5,485 nt of DNA, from NCBI GenBank assembly GCA_902772565.1, contig CACYBJ010000140.1, positions 1 through 5,485 of the forward strand, written 5' to 3'. This stretch comes from an uncultured Lachnospiraceae bacterium. Its GTDB lineage: Bacteria > Bacillota > Clostridia > Lachnospirales > Lachnospiraceae. This document shows positions 1 through 5,485 of this stretch, in pieces. Under the pieces are notes generated by a model. That model saw nothing but the letters and a program-made list of their open reading frames with translations, did not search any database and was not told where the DNA came from. Numbering within the stretch: position 1 is the first letter of the stretch; every line of letters begins with the position of its first letter. The position numbers were made by a program, and so were the translations under genes.

Positions 1-979
1 GTTTTTTTGAATTCTTCTTCGAACTATTCTGAGATGACTCTTCGTAATTCTTGTCCGAATTCTTATTCCGGAGGCCATTTAAATCTTTATCTTTCTGATC
101 GGTCGAAGTTTCAGCCTGCTGATTCCTTACAGTATTATCCTGCTTCTTATTCTTCTGCCTGCTGCCCTTACCGGAACCACTCTGATTCTTCTTGGTGGTT
201 CCATCCTTCTTTCCGTTGTTTTCATTCTTTACGGAAGAATTCTCCTGACCGTTATCGGCAGCCGGTGAAGTACTGCCATTCTGCTTTTTACTGCCGGCCT
301 TTTTTTGATTATTATTTCTTCGATTTCTGTTACCGTATCCGGACTTTTTATTTCCGTAACCGTTTCTGTTTTCGGAAGCTCCTTCGGTTGCACCGCTCTC
401 AGAATTACTGTTTTCACTTGCTGCAAAAGCCTCGGCATCTGCCTGGGGATTTTCCGGAACGTCCTTTGCTTTTACTCCGGCAGATGCAAACAGTGTTTTC
501 TTTCTGCCTGCCTGCTTTTTAACCACCTGATGCTGGGTCTTGTCAGGCTCTTCGGCGGTTTTGCCGATGCCGATTCTGCCCAGTATCTTGCGGCCCATGC
601 TGACCTTTCCTTCAAAGGTCTCATTGATTTCCTGTCTGCGGAGTATGGTACATCCGCTGACTTTCCGCATTTCATGAATGGCAGGGTCGTAGCCCTTGTC
701 CTTCGAAATAACATAATAGTTTTTTGCAAGTTCTTTTGCAATATCATAGCCCATGTGAACCATGATAATAAAATCCAGCGCATTCTTGCCGATGTAAGTG
801 TTGGTGATCAGTTCCACATGCGCGTCGGAATTGAAGATCCTGTCGGCATCTTTCATGGAGAGCTTGGAGGTCTGGGCGCCGATAAATATCTTCACCATGT
901 CCTCGTCTCCAAGTCTTTCGATACCCTCAAGACCCTTCAGATTAACGTTTTCGTAATCAACGTATATTACTCTTTTCAT
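1..979 (-). CDS. PIN/NYN-like domain protein with long disordered basic tail; 3' end outside window
   Basis: The frame runs uninterrupted from ATG 979 through the left edge (326 residues seen, no stop). Residues 1-118 look like a PIN/NYN-fold domain, a metal-dependent RNase fold. The N-terminal strand reads VIYVDYENVN (Asp8, Glu10, Asn11), Asp69 lies in NALDFIIMVHMGYDIA, and Asp94/Asp98 lie in VISKDKGYDP; these four Asp positions fit the acidic active-site cluster of the fold. Residues from about 140 on are low complexity without hydrophobic segments: I count 24 Asn and 23 Lys in the last 126, with two GYGN repeats (207-217) followed by an Arg/Asn run. Such tails are usually disordered and bind nucleic acid. 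The protein is probably cytosolic, with no signal peptide or membrane segment. It is last in the uvrB-uvrA-yfbR cluster after a 77-nt gap holding tandem inverted repeats. Nuclease activity is inferred from the fold; substrate and role are unknown, and a further domain beyond the window cannot be excluded. Confidence 0.85.
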   Translation of the reverse strand, partial: MKRVIYVDYENVNLKGLEGIERLGDEDMVKIFIGAQTSKLSMKDADRIFNSDAHVELITNTYIGKNALDFIIMVHMGYDIAKELAKNYYVISKDKGYDPAIHEMRKVSGCTILRRQEINETFEGKVSMGRKILGRIGIGKTAEEPDKTQHQVVKKQAGRKKTLFASAGVKAKDVPENPQADAEAFAASENSNSESGATEGASENRNGYGNKKSGYGNRNRRNNNQKKAGSKKQNGSTSPAADNGQENSSVKNENNGKKDGTTKKNQSGSGKGSRQKNKKQDNTVRNQQAETSTDQKDKDLNGLRNKNSDKNYEESSQNSSKKNSKK

Positions 980-992
980 TAAAAATAATCAA

Positions 993-997
993 CCTCT
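993..997 (-). promoter_or_regulatory. Distant ribosome binding site of the PIN-like gene
   Basis: AGAGG on the minus strand is the only Shine-Dalgarno-like string before the ATG at 979, but the spacer is 13 nt, longer than usual. An in-frame TGA at 989-991 lies just 9 nt before the ATG, so the start cannot move upstream. Translation may be weaker than for the preceding genes. Confidence 0.5.
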
Positions 998-1026
998 TTG
1001 GTATTCTTTCCCGGAAGTCCCAAAAC

Positions 1027-1042
1027 TCCTGCATATGCAGGA
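1027..1042 (-). repeat. Perfect 16-bp palindrome between the yfbR-like and PIN-like genes
   Basis: TCCTGCATATGCAGGA is its own reverse complement and can form a 6-bp stem with an ATAT loop. On the minus strand it is followed by GTTTTGGG, only four U, so at most it is a weak or partial terminator. It sits 9 nt beyond the inverted repeat at 1052-1069, giving tandem hairpins in the widest gap (77 nt) of the cluster. It could reduce transcription of the last gene, define an mRNA 3' end, or be a protein-binding dyad. Confidence 0.6.
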
Positions 1043-1051
1043 TACAGGCTT

Positions 1052-1069
1052 TAATCTCACCTGAGATTA
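1052..1069 (-). repeat. Inverted repeat spanning the yfbR-like stop codon
   Basis: TAATCTCA and TGAGATTA form perfect 8-bp arms around a 2-nt centre. The TGA stop (1057-1059) lies within one arm, and the last sense codons (Asn-Leu-Arg) are in the other arm and centre. The stem is A/T-rich and would be weak as RNA because the centre is so short. No U-tract follows on the minus strand (AAAGCC). Confidence 0.55.
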
Positions 1070-1638
1070 TCAAGAGTAAGAGAATAGGAAGGCACGAATT
1101 CCCTCAGGAATTCGTCGGCCTCAGGCACGTTCATTTCCCTGATGGCGCTTCTGGTGGCTTCCTTGGCACTGGAGAATTCTCTGTTTCCGAAGTTTTCCTC
1201 TTCGATACATTTTACAAGGGCCGAAAGCTTGTCGGCTGCCTTAACCAGTTTCCAAAGTTCCGCATCGTCTTCCTGCTTAAAGAAATACTGTCTGTACTCC
1301 TTGGCAATATCATCCGGAAGCATGGACAGAAGGCTTTCGTTGGCATTGTCTTCTATCTCATGGTAAATGTGCTTGATATCCTTGTTGTAATACTTAACAG
1401 GGGTAGGCATATCTCCCGTAATGATTTCGGAGCAGTCATGGTAAAGCGCAATAACGGCACATCTTTCCGGATTGTAATTCTTTCCGAAACGCACGTTTCC
1501 GATGATGGCAAGGGCCTGGGCGATCATAGCCACTTCCAGGGAGTGTTCGCTGATATTCTCCGGTGAGGAATTACGCATCAGTGCCCAACGCTCGATATAT
1601 TTCATTCGCGACATCATCGCATAAAAATGATTACTCAT
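1057..1638 (-). CDS. yfbR: YfbR-type HD-domain 5'-deoxynucleotidase (dNMP phosphohydrolase)
   Basis: This 193-residue protein aligns by eye along its whole length with Escherichia coli YfbR (199 residues), a metal-dependent enzyme that hydrolyses deoxyribonucleoside 5'-monophosphates to deoxynucleosides and phosphate in nucleotide salvage. The HD ligands are H32 (SEHSLEVAMIA), H67-D68 (YHDCSE) and D136 (AADKL). E71 and D76 (TGDMPTPVKYY) correspond to the E. coli catalytic E72/D77. R17-W18 (ERWALMRN) correspond to the R18-W19 pair that selects a deoxyribose 5'-phosphate. The end FVPSYSLTLDNL also matches (E. coli FVPSFHLSLDEI). It should be cytosolic; there is no signal peptide or membrane segment. 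It starts at the ATG at 1638 behind a good ribosome binding site, 33 nt after uvrA, and its TGA (1057-1059) lies inside an inverted repeat. Family membership is very likely; the exact substrate range in this organism is inferred. Confidence 0.92.
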   Translation of the reverse strand: MSNHFYAMMSRMKYIERWALMRNSSPENISEHSLEVAMIAQALAIIGNVRFGKNYNPERCAVIALYHDCSEIITGDMPTPVKYYNKDIKHIYHEIEDNANESLLSMLPDDIAKEYRQYFFKQEDDAELWKLVKAADKLSALVKCIEEENFGNREFSSAKEATRSAIREMNVPEADEFLREFVPSYSLTLDNLR

Positions 1639-1643
1639 AACTG

Positions 1644-1650
1644 CCTCTCT
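1644..1650 (-). promoter_or_regulatory. Ribosome binding site of the yfbR-like gene
   Basis: AGAGAGG on the minus strand lies 5 nt before the ATG at 1638. It is the best Shine-Dalgarno match in the window and fixes this start. It lies immediately downstream of the hairpin that overlaps the uvrA stop codon, an arrangement compatible with translational coupling. Confidence 0.7.
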
Positions 1651-1653
1651 TCT

Positions 1654-1677
1654 CTGTCAGATGCCCGGCATCTACAG
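1654..1677 (-). repeat. Inverted repeat spanning the uvrA stop codon
   Basis: Outer arms CTGT (1654-1657) and ACAG (1674-1677) flank inner arms AGATGCC (1659-1665) and GGCATCT (1667-1673), with C1658 as a single-base bulge. The RNA hairpin would have 4 + 6 bp and a 3-nt loop. The uvrA TAG (1672-1674) lies inside one arm, so ribosomes terminating on uvrA would unfold it. The 3' foot ends three bases before the purine-rich Shine-Dalgarno of the next gene. No U-tract follows on the minus strand (ACAGAGAAGAG), so it is not an intrinsic terminator. The inner arm AGATGC/GCATCT matches the core of the palindrome at 4523-4540. Confidence 0.65.
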
Positions 1678-4506
1678 TTTTGAAAAAATCTTCTTCAAAT
1701 ACTGTCCGGTATAGGACTCTTTAACTTCCGCTACTTCCCGAGGCGTACCCTTTGCAACTATCGTTCCGCCGCCGTCACCGCCGTCGGGACCAATATCGAT
1801 TATGTAGTCCGCGGTTTTGATGACGTCCAGATTGTGCTCGATTACAAGCACCGTGTTTCCGCCGTCGGTAAGTTTCTGTAATATCTGCACGAGTTTGTGC
1901 ACATCTGCAAAATGAAGGCCTGTGGTGGGCTCATCAAGTATGTAAATGGTACGTCCCGTGCTCCTTCTGCTAAGTTCAGTCGCAAGCTTTACTCTCTGCG
2001 CCTCGCCTCCCGAAAGAAGGGTGGAGGGCTGCCCAAGTTTAAGATAGGAAAGACCCACATCATAAAGGGTCTGTATCTTATTCTTTATTTTAGGAACATT
2101 TGCGAAAAAAGTAAGTGCTTCTTCGACTGTCATTTCAAGGACATCATAAATGCTCTTGCCCTTGTATAAAACTTCCAGCGTCTCCCTGTTATAACGCTTT
2201 CCGCCGCAGACATCACATGTAACGTAAATATCGGGAAGAAAATTCATCTCGATCTTGTTCATTCCGTCGCCGGAACAGGCTTCGCATCTGCCGCCTTTTA
2301 CGTTAAAGGAAAATCTGCCTTTTGAATAACCGCGCATTTTTGCATCCTGAGTCTTTGCAAAAAGGTCGCGTATCATATCGAACACACCGGTATAGGTTGC
2401 GGGATTGGACCTTGGGGTACGGCCGATGGGTGACTGGTCTATGTCGATGACCTTGTCCAGCTGCTCGATACCTTCCATGCCGTCGTGGAGTCCCGGTATG
2501 CATCTTGCCCTGTTAAGATCTTTGGCAAGACGCTTGTAAACTATCTCGGAAACCAGCGAACTCTTGCCGGAGCCGGAAACGCCGGTCACGCAGGTAAAGA
2601 CTCCGAGAGGAATATCCACGTCTATGTTTTTAAGGTTGTGTTCTTTTGCGCCCTTTACCTTAAGGTATCCGGTGGCGCTTCTTACTTTGTCCGGTACGGG
2701 AATTACTTTCTTTCCGGAAAGATAGGCTCCCGTTACGGATTCTTCGCAGGCTATAATGTCGTCTACACTTCCGCAGGCCACCACTCTTCCGCCGTGTTCT
2801 CCCGCGCCGGGACCTACATCCACTATGTAGTCGGCTTCCAGCATGGTCTCTTCGTCATGCTCCACCACAATGAGCGTGTTTCCGAGATCACGCAGTTCCT
2901 TAAGGGAGTTAATGAGCCTGCTGTTGTCTTTTTGATGAAGGCCGATGCTTGGCTCGTCGAGGATATATGCCACGCCCACAAGGCCGGAGCCTATCTGGGT
3001 GGCAAGACGGATTCTCTGGGCTTCGCCGCCGGACAGAGAGCCGGTGGCACGGTCAAGAGTAAGATAGGAAAGACCTACATCATTTAAGAATTTCAGTCTG
3101 GAACGGATTTCCTTAAGAACCATTTCGCCCACCGTTGCACGGGAGCCTGTAAGGTTCAGACCGTTAACATAGTCCAGACATCTGCTGATATTTAACTCCG
3201 TAACTTCCGCAATATTCTTATCACCTACGGTTACGGCCAGCGAAGATTTTTTGAGACGTTTGCCCTTACATTCCTCACAGGGAGTGATAGTCATGAAGGT
3301 TTCGTATTCGGCACGGGTAGATTCCGCTGCCGTTTCACGGTAACGTCTCTGTACATTTACAAGAAGTCCTTCAAAGGCAATATTATACCTGCCTTCGCCT
3401 CTCTGACCCACGTAATGAACGGTTACTTCCTTACCGCCGGTACCGTACATAATAATATTCCTTATTTTCTCAGGATACTTTCCGTAGGGTGTTGAAAGGC
3501 TGAACTTATACTCCTTGGCCAGGGCTTCAAGAAGGCATCTGGTAAAGCTGCCCTTGGTGGTGGCCGACTGCCATCCCAGAACCGCAATTGCCCCTTCGTC
3601 TATGGAAAGAGACCAGTCCGGAATAAGGAGTTCTTCGGAGAATTCCATTTTAAAACCGAGACCGTGGCACACGGGACATGCGCCGAAGGGATTGTTAAAC
3701 GAAAACGATCTGGGCTCGATTTCTTCTATGGAAATGTTGCAGTAAGGACATGCAAAACTCTGGGAATAGGTCTTAAGATTTCCGTCCATAGTATCGATTA
3801 CAACGATACCCTCCGCAAGCTTAAGAGCATTCTCCAAAGATCCCGCAAGACGTCCTTCCAGTCCTTCCTTAACCACAAGACGGTCAATGACAATTGAGAT
3901 GTCGTGCTTTATGTTTTTCTCGAGCTTTATATCCTCGGAAAGCTCGTACATATTGCCGTCGATCATCGCACGCACATAGCCGCTTTTGCGGGCATTTGCC
4001 AGAACCTTAGCATGCTCGCCCTTCCTGCCTTTTACCACAGGAGCCAGCACCATAAACTTGGTTCTTTCGGGAAGGAACATTATATCATCTACCATTTCAT
4101 CCACGGTCTGACGCTTCACCTCCCTGCCGCAGTTCGGGCAGTGGGGAATGCCGATACGGGCGAACATCAGTCGGAAATAATCATAGATTTCCGTTACCGT
4201 ACCTACTGTGGAACGTGGATTGTTATTGGTGGATTTCTGATCGATAGAGATGGCCGGGGGAAGTCCTTCTATGGTATCCACATCCGGTTTTTCCATCTGG
4301 CCGAGGAACATTCTGGAGTATGAAGAAAGAGACTCCATATACCTTCTCTGTCCTTCGGCATATATGGTATCGAAAGCAAGGGACGACTTGCCAGAGCCCG
4401 ACAGACCGGTAAAAACCACCAGCTCGTCTCTCGGCACATCAAGGTCGATATTCTTTAGGTTATTCTCCCTTGCTCCTCTGATTTTTATATACTTCTTTTC
4501 AGCCAT
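1672..4506 (-). CDS. uvrA: UvrABC system protein A (UvrA), excinuclease ATPase subunit, complete
   Basis: UvrA is a dimeric ABC-type ATPase that scans DNA for bulky lesions and loads UvrB. The protein is 944 residues, normal for the family (about 940). First ATPase half: Walker A GLSGSGKS (34-41, Lys40), signature LSGGEAQR (491-498), Walker B ILDEPS (515-520, catalytic Glu518) and switch His550. Second half: Walker A GVSGSGKS (642-649, Lys648), signature LSGGEAQR (831-838), Walker B ILDEP (856-860, Glu859) and switch His891. Zinc ligands: C253/C256/C277/C280; C741/C744/C764/C767; and an extra pair of CxxC motifs (C123/C126 with C410/C413), matching the three zinc modules of Bacillus-type UvrA. 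The UvrB-binding region lies at about 131-245 and the insertion domain at about 287-398. The start is the ATG at 4506, where MAEKKYIKIRGARENNLKNI matches the family N terminus. The TAG stop at 1672-1674 sits inside an inverted repeat. All key residues are intact. Confidence 0.99.
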   Translation of the reverse strand: MAEKKYIKIRGARENNLKNIDLDVPRDELVVFTGLSGSGKSSLAFDTIYAEGQRRYMESLSSYSRMFLGQMEKPDVDTIEGLPPAISIDQKSTNNNPRSTVGTVTEIYDYFRLMFARIGIPHCPNCGREVKRQTVDEMVDDIMFLPERTKFMVLAPVVKGRKGEHAKVLANARKSGYVRAMIDGNMYELSEDIKLEKNIKHDISIVIDRLVVKEGLEGRLAGSLENALKLAEGIVVIDTMDGNLKTYSQSFACPYCNISIEEIEPRSFSFNNPFGACPVCHGLGFKMEFSEELLIPDWSLSIDEGAIAVLGWQSATTKGSFTRCLLEALAKEYKFSLSTPYGKYPEKIRNIIMYGTGGKEVTVHYVGQRGEGRYNIAFEGLLVNVQRRYRETAAESTRAEYETFMTITPCEECKGKRLKKSSLAVTVGDKNIAEVTELNISRCLDYVNGLNLTGSRATVGEMVLKEIRSRLKFLNDVGLSYLTLDRATGSLSGGEAQRIRLATQIGSGLVGVAYILDEPSIGLHQKDNSRLINSLKELRDLGNTLIVVEHDEETMLEADYIVDVGPGAGEHGGRVVACGSVDDIIACEESVTGAYLSGKKVIPVPDKVRSATGYLKVKGAKEHNLKNIDVDIPLGVFTCVTGVSGSGKSSLVSEIVYKRLAKDLNRARCIPGLHDGMEGIEQLDKVIDIDQSPIGRTPRSNPATYTGVFDMIRDLFAKTQDAKMRGYSKGRFSFNVKGGRCEACSGDGMNKIEMNFLPDIYVTCDVCGGKRYNRETLEVLYKGKSIYDVLEMTVEEALTFFANVPKIKNKIQTLYDVGLSYLKLGQPSTLLSGGEAQRVKLATELSRRSTGRTIYILDEPTTGLHFADVHKLVQILQKLTDGGNTVLVIEHNLDVIKTADYIIDIGPDGGDGGGTIVAKGTPREVAEVKESYTGQYLKKIFSKL
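2040..2063 (-). repeat. Intragenic direct repeat in uvrA, copy 2
   Basis: This 24-base stretch matches 3060-3083 at 23 of 24 positions (the mismatch is C2056 versus T3076). It encodes the DVGLSYL segment just before the second ABC signature motif. The copies are 1020 bp apart, at equivalent points of the two ATPase halves. Confidence 0.7.
3060..3083 (-). repeat. Intragenic direct repeat in uvrA, copy 1
   Basis: Partner of 2040-2063. It encodes the DVGLSYL segment before the first ABC signature motif. The protein segment is conserved in both UvrA halves, but here the codons are also almost identical, unlike the neighbouring signature codons. Confidence 0.7.
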
Positions 4507-4518
4507 AATCTCTCTTTT
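4507..4518 (-). promoter_or_regulatory. uvrA ribosome binding site (weak, start-deciding)
   Basis: On the minus strand AAAGAGAGATT directly precedes the ATG at 4506. The purine run AGAGAG (4510-4515) is only 3 nt from the start codon and lacks a full AGGAGG core, so it is a mediocre Shine-Dalgarno. It supports the ATG at 4506 over a GTG at 4593, which would overlap the uvrB end and add 29 unrelated residues. The palindrome lies immediately upstream. Confidence 0.55.
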
Positions 4519-4522
4519 TATA

Positions 4523-4540
4523 CGGCAGATGCATCTGCCG
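4523..4540 (-). repeat. Perfect 18-bp palindrome in the uvrB-uvrA gap
   Basis: CGGCAGATGCATCTGCCG is identical to its own reverse complement. As RNA it can form a 7-bp stem (CGGCAGA/UCUGCCG) with a UGCA loop. It begins two bases past the uvrB stop codon and ends 16 nt before the uvrA ATG. On the minus strand it is followed by TATAAAAAGAG, not a U-run, so it is not a canonical intrinsic terminator. It could protect the uvrB mRNA 3' end, be a processing site, or bind a dimeric protein. The core AGATGC/GCATCT recurs in the inverted repeat at 1654-1677. Confidence 0.75.
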
Positions 4541-4541
4541 C

Positions 4542-5485
4542 CTATTTTCCTTCGTAAAGGATCTTGTTGATTTCTATCATCTTGTCTCTGCACTCCGCTG
4601 CCAGCTCGAAATTCAGTTCCGCCGCTGCCAGATTCATGCGCTTCTTAACTTCCTTAAGGAGTTTTTCAAGTTCCTTATCGGACATGGATTCGATGTCCTT
4701 ATCCAGCTTCTTGTCAAGCTTTCTGTCCACCTTCTTGGAGATGCTGATAAGGTCACGCACCGCCTTTTTAATGGTGGTGGGCGTAATGCCGTGCTCCTTG
4801 TTGTAGGCATCCTGAATGCCTCGCCTTCTTTCTGTTTCCTCAATGGCGATCTTCATGGAGTCGGTGTAAGTATCTGCATACATGATAACCCGGCCTTCGT
4901 CATTTCTGGCTGCCCGGCCGATGGTCTGAATAAGGGATGTGGCAGACCTGAGGAAACCTTCCTTGTCTGCATCAAGTATGGCCACCAGACCGATTTCCGG
5001 AATGTCCAGACCTTCCCTTAAAAGGTTGATACCCACCAGGACATCGAAGGCGTCCATTCGCATGTCACGTATGATTTCGCTTCGCTCAAGAGTATCAATG
5101 TCGGAATGCAGATACTTCACTCTGATTCCGATTTCCTTCATGTAATTTGTCAGTTCTTCAGCCATTCTCTTGGTAAGAGTGGTTACAAGAACTTTGTTTT
5201 TCTTCTCTGTTTCCTTGCGGATTTCCGCAACAAGATCGTCAATCTGACCGGCTACCGGTCTTACCGAAACTTCAGGATCCAGAAGTCCCGTAGGCCTTAT
5301 CACCTGCTCGGCACGGCTGAGTTCATGAGCCTCTTCATAGTCCCCGGGAGTTGCCGAAACAAAGAGGATCTGATTGATTCTCTCCTCCCATTCCTCAAAG
5401 CAAAGAGGACGGTTATAAAGGGCGGAAGGCAAGCGAAATCCGTATTCTACTAATGTAGACTTCCTTGCACGGTCACCGTTAAACA
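4542..5485 (-). CDS. uvrB: UvrABC system protein B (UvrB), C-terminal 313 residues; 5' end outside window
   Basis: UvrB is the helicase-like damage-verification subunit of cytoplasmic nucleotide excision repair. UvrA loads it on DNA, and it then recruits UvrC for the dual incision. The frame is open through the right edge (first full codon at 5483) and ends in TAG at 4542-4544; since the family is about 660 residues, roughly the last half is visible. Fragment residues 2-8 (NGDRARK) and 18-27 (the LPSAL.NRPL block) are UvrB hallmarks. Then come SATPGDYE (43-50), the second RecA-like domain with HSDIDTLER (126-134), VLVGINLLREGLDIPE (148-163) and the motif VI arginine segment QTIGRAARN (186-194). 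A C-terminal UVR motif, which contacts UvrC/UvrA, lies at about 271-306. The Asp usual in LPSALDNRPL is Tyr23 here. An ATG/TTG start inside the visible part (for example TTG at 5432) would be false, because the homology continues upstream. uvrA follows after 35 nt. Confidence 0.98.
   Translation of the reverse strand, partial: FNGDRARKSTLVEYGFRLPSALYNRPLCFEEWEERINQILFVSATPGDYEEAHELSRAEQVIRPTGLLDPEVSVRPVAGQIDDLVAEIRKETEKKNKVLVTTLTKRMAEELTNYMKEIGIRVKYLHSDIDTLERSEIIRDMRMDAFDVLVGINLLREGLDIPEIGLVAILDADKEGFLRSATSLIQTIGRAARNDEGRVIMYADTYTDSMKIAIEETERRRGIQDAYNKEHGITPTTIKKAVRDLISISKKVDRKLDKKLDKDIESMSDKELEKLLKEVKKRMNLAAAELNFELAAECRDKMIEINKILYEGK

Noticed and set aside
7..522. A 171-codon open frame on the plus strand
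   Set aside because: It is antisense to the Lys/Asn-rich tail. Its Ser/Tyr/Phe/Cys-rich composition is what the complement of AAG/AAT/GGA codons gives.
305..982. A 225-codon open frame on the plus strand, antisense to the PIN-like gene
   Set aside because: It mirrors the minus-strand gene, which has a recognisable domain. The antisense product has no recognisable motif.
980..1056. A LexA/SOS operator (GAAC-N4-GTTC type) in the gaps of the cluster
   Set aside because: I see no such dyad in any of the three gaps. If the operon is SOS-controlled, the site should lie upstream of uvrB, outside the window.
2284..2296. A 13-base match (GCATCTGCCGCCT) to the right half of the uvrB-uvrA palindrome, inside uvrA
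   Set aside because: It lies in codons of the Cys-rich zinc motif and has no partner arm. A single half-match is most simply chance.
4507..4541. An internal promoter for uvrA (TATAAA-like string) or an intrinsic terminator
   Set aside because: The TATAAA lies directly against the ribosome binding site with no room for a transcript leader and no -35 element; the hairpin has no U-tract.
4507..4593. N-terminal extension of uvrA from a GTG at 4593
   Set aside because: It would overlap the uvrB end and add 29 residues unlike UvrA. The ATG at 4506 gives the standard N terminus and has a purine-rich site before it.
1..5485. tRNA or rRNA genes, CRISPR array, insertion sequence, attachment site
   Set aside because: No cloverleaf, regularly spaced repeats, transposase or integrase sequence was seen, and nearly all of the window is explained by four minus-strand genes.

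Overview
This is a short stretch of a bacterial chromosome in which all four genes lie on the minus strand, so transcription runs from the right edge towards the left edge. In transcription order they are the 3' half of uvrB (window end to 4542), a complete uvrA (4506 to 1672), a complete YfbR-type HD-domain 5'-deoxynucleotidase (1638 to 1057), and a PIN/NYN-like protein with a long disordered basic tail (979 to beyond position 1). The gaps are 35, 33 and 77 nt and no clear promoter or strong terminator is visible, so a single operon is likely.

The proteins read as Firmicutes/Clostridia, most plausibly Lachnospiraceae. The reasons are purine-rich AGAGG-type ribosome binding sites, the uvrB-uvrA order, an extra CxxC zinc pair in UvrA as in Bacillus-type UvrA, and a lysine/asparagine-rich proteome style. 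The taxonomic call is inference.

UvrA and UvrB are the damage-recognition and damage-verification subunits of nucleotide excision repair, and both keep their standard motifs in the part visible here. The two downstream genes also belong to nucleic-acid metabolism: an enzyme that removes the 5' phosphate from dNMPs and a probable metal-dependent nuclease. A repair operon that also carries a nuclease and a deoxynucleotidase suggests, speculatively, that excised damaged oligonucleotides are degraded and dephosphorylated, or that deoxynucleotide pools are adjusted during repair.

Each of the three gene junctions holds an inverted repeat at or next to the upstream stop codon. Two of them share the core AGATGC/GCATCT. 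None has a proper U-tract, so they look more like mRNA processing or stability elements than terminators. The plus strand carries no gene I can support, and I see no tRNA, rRNA, CRISPR array or insertion sequence.
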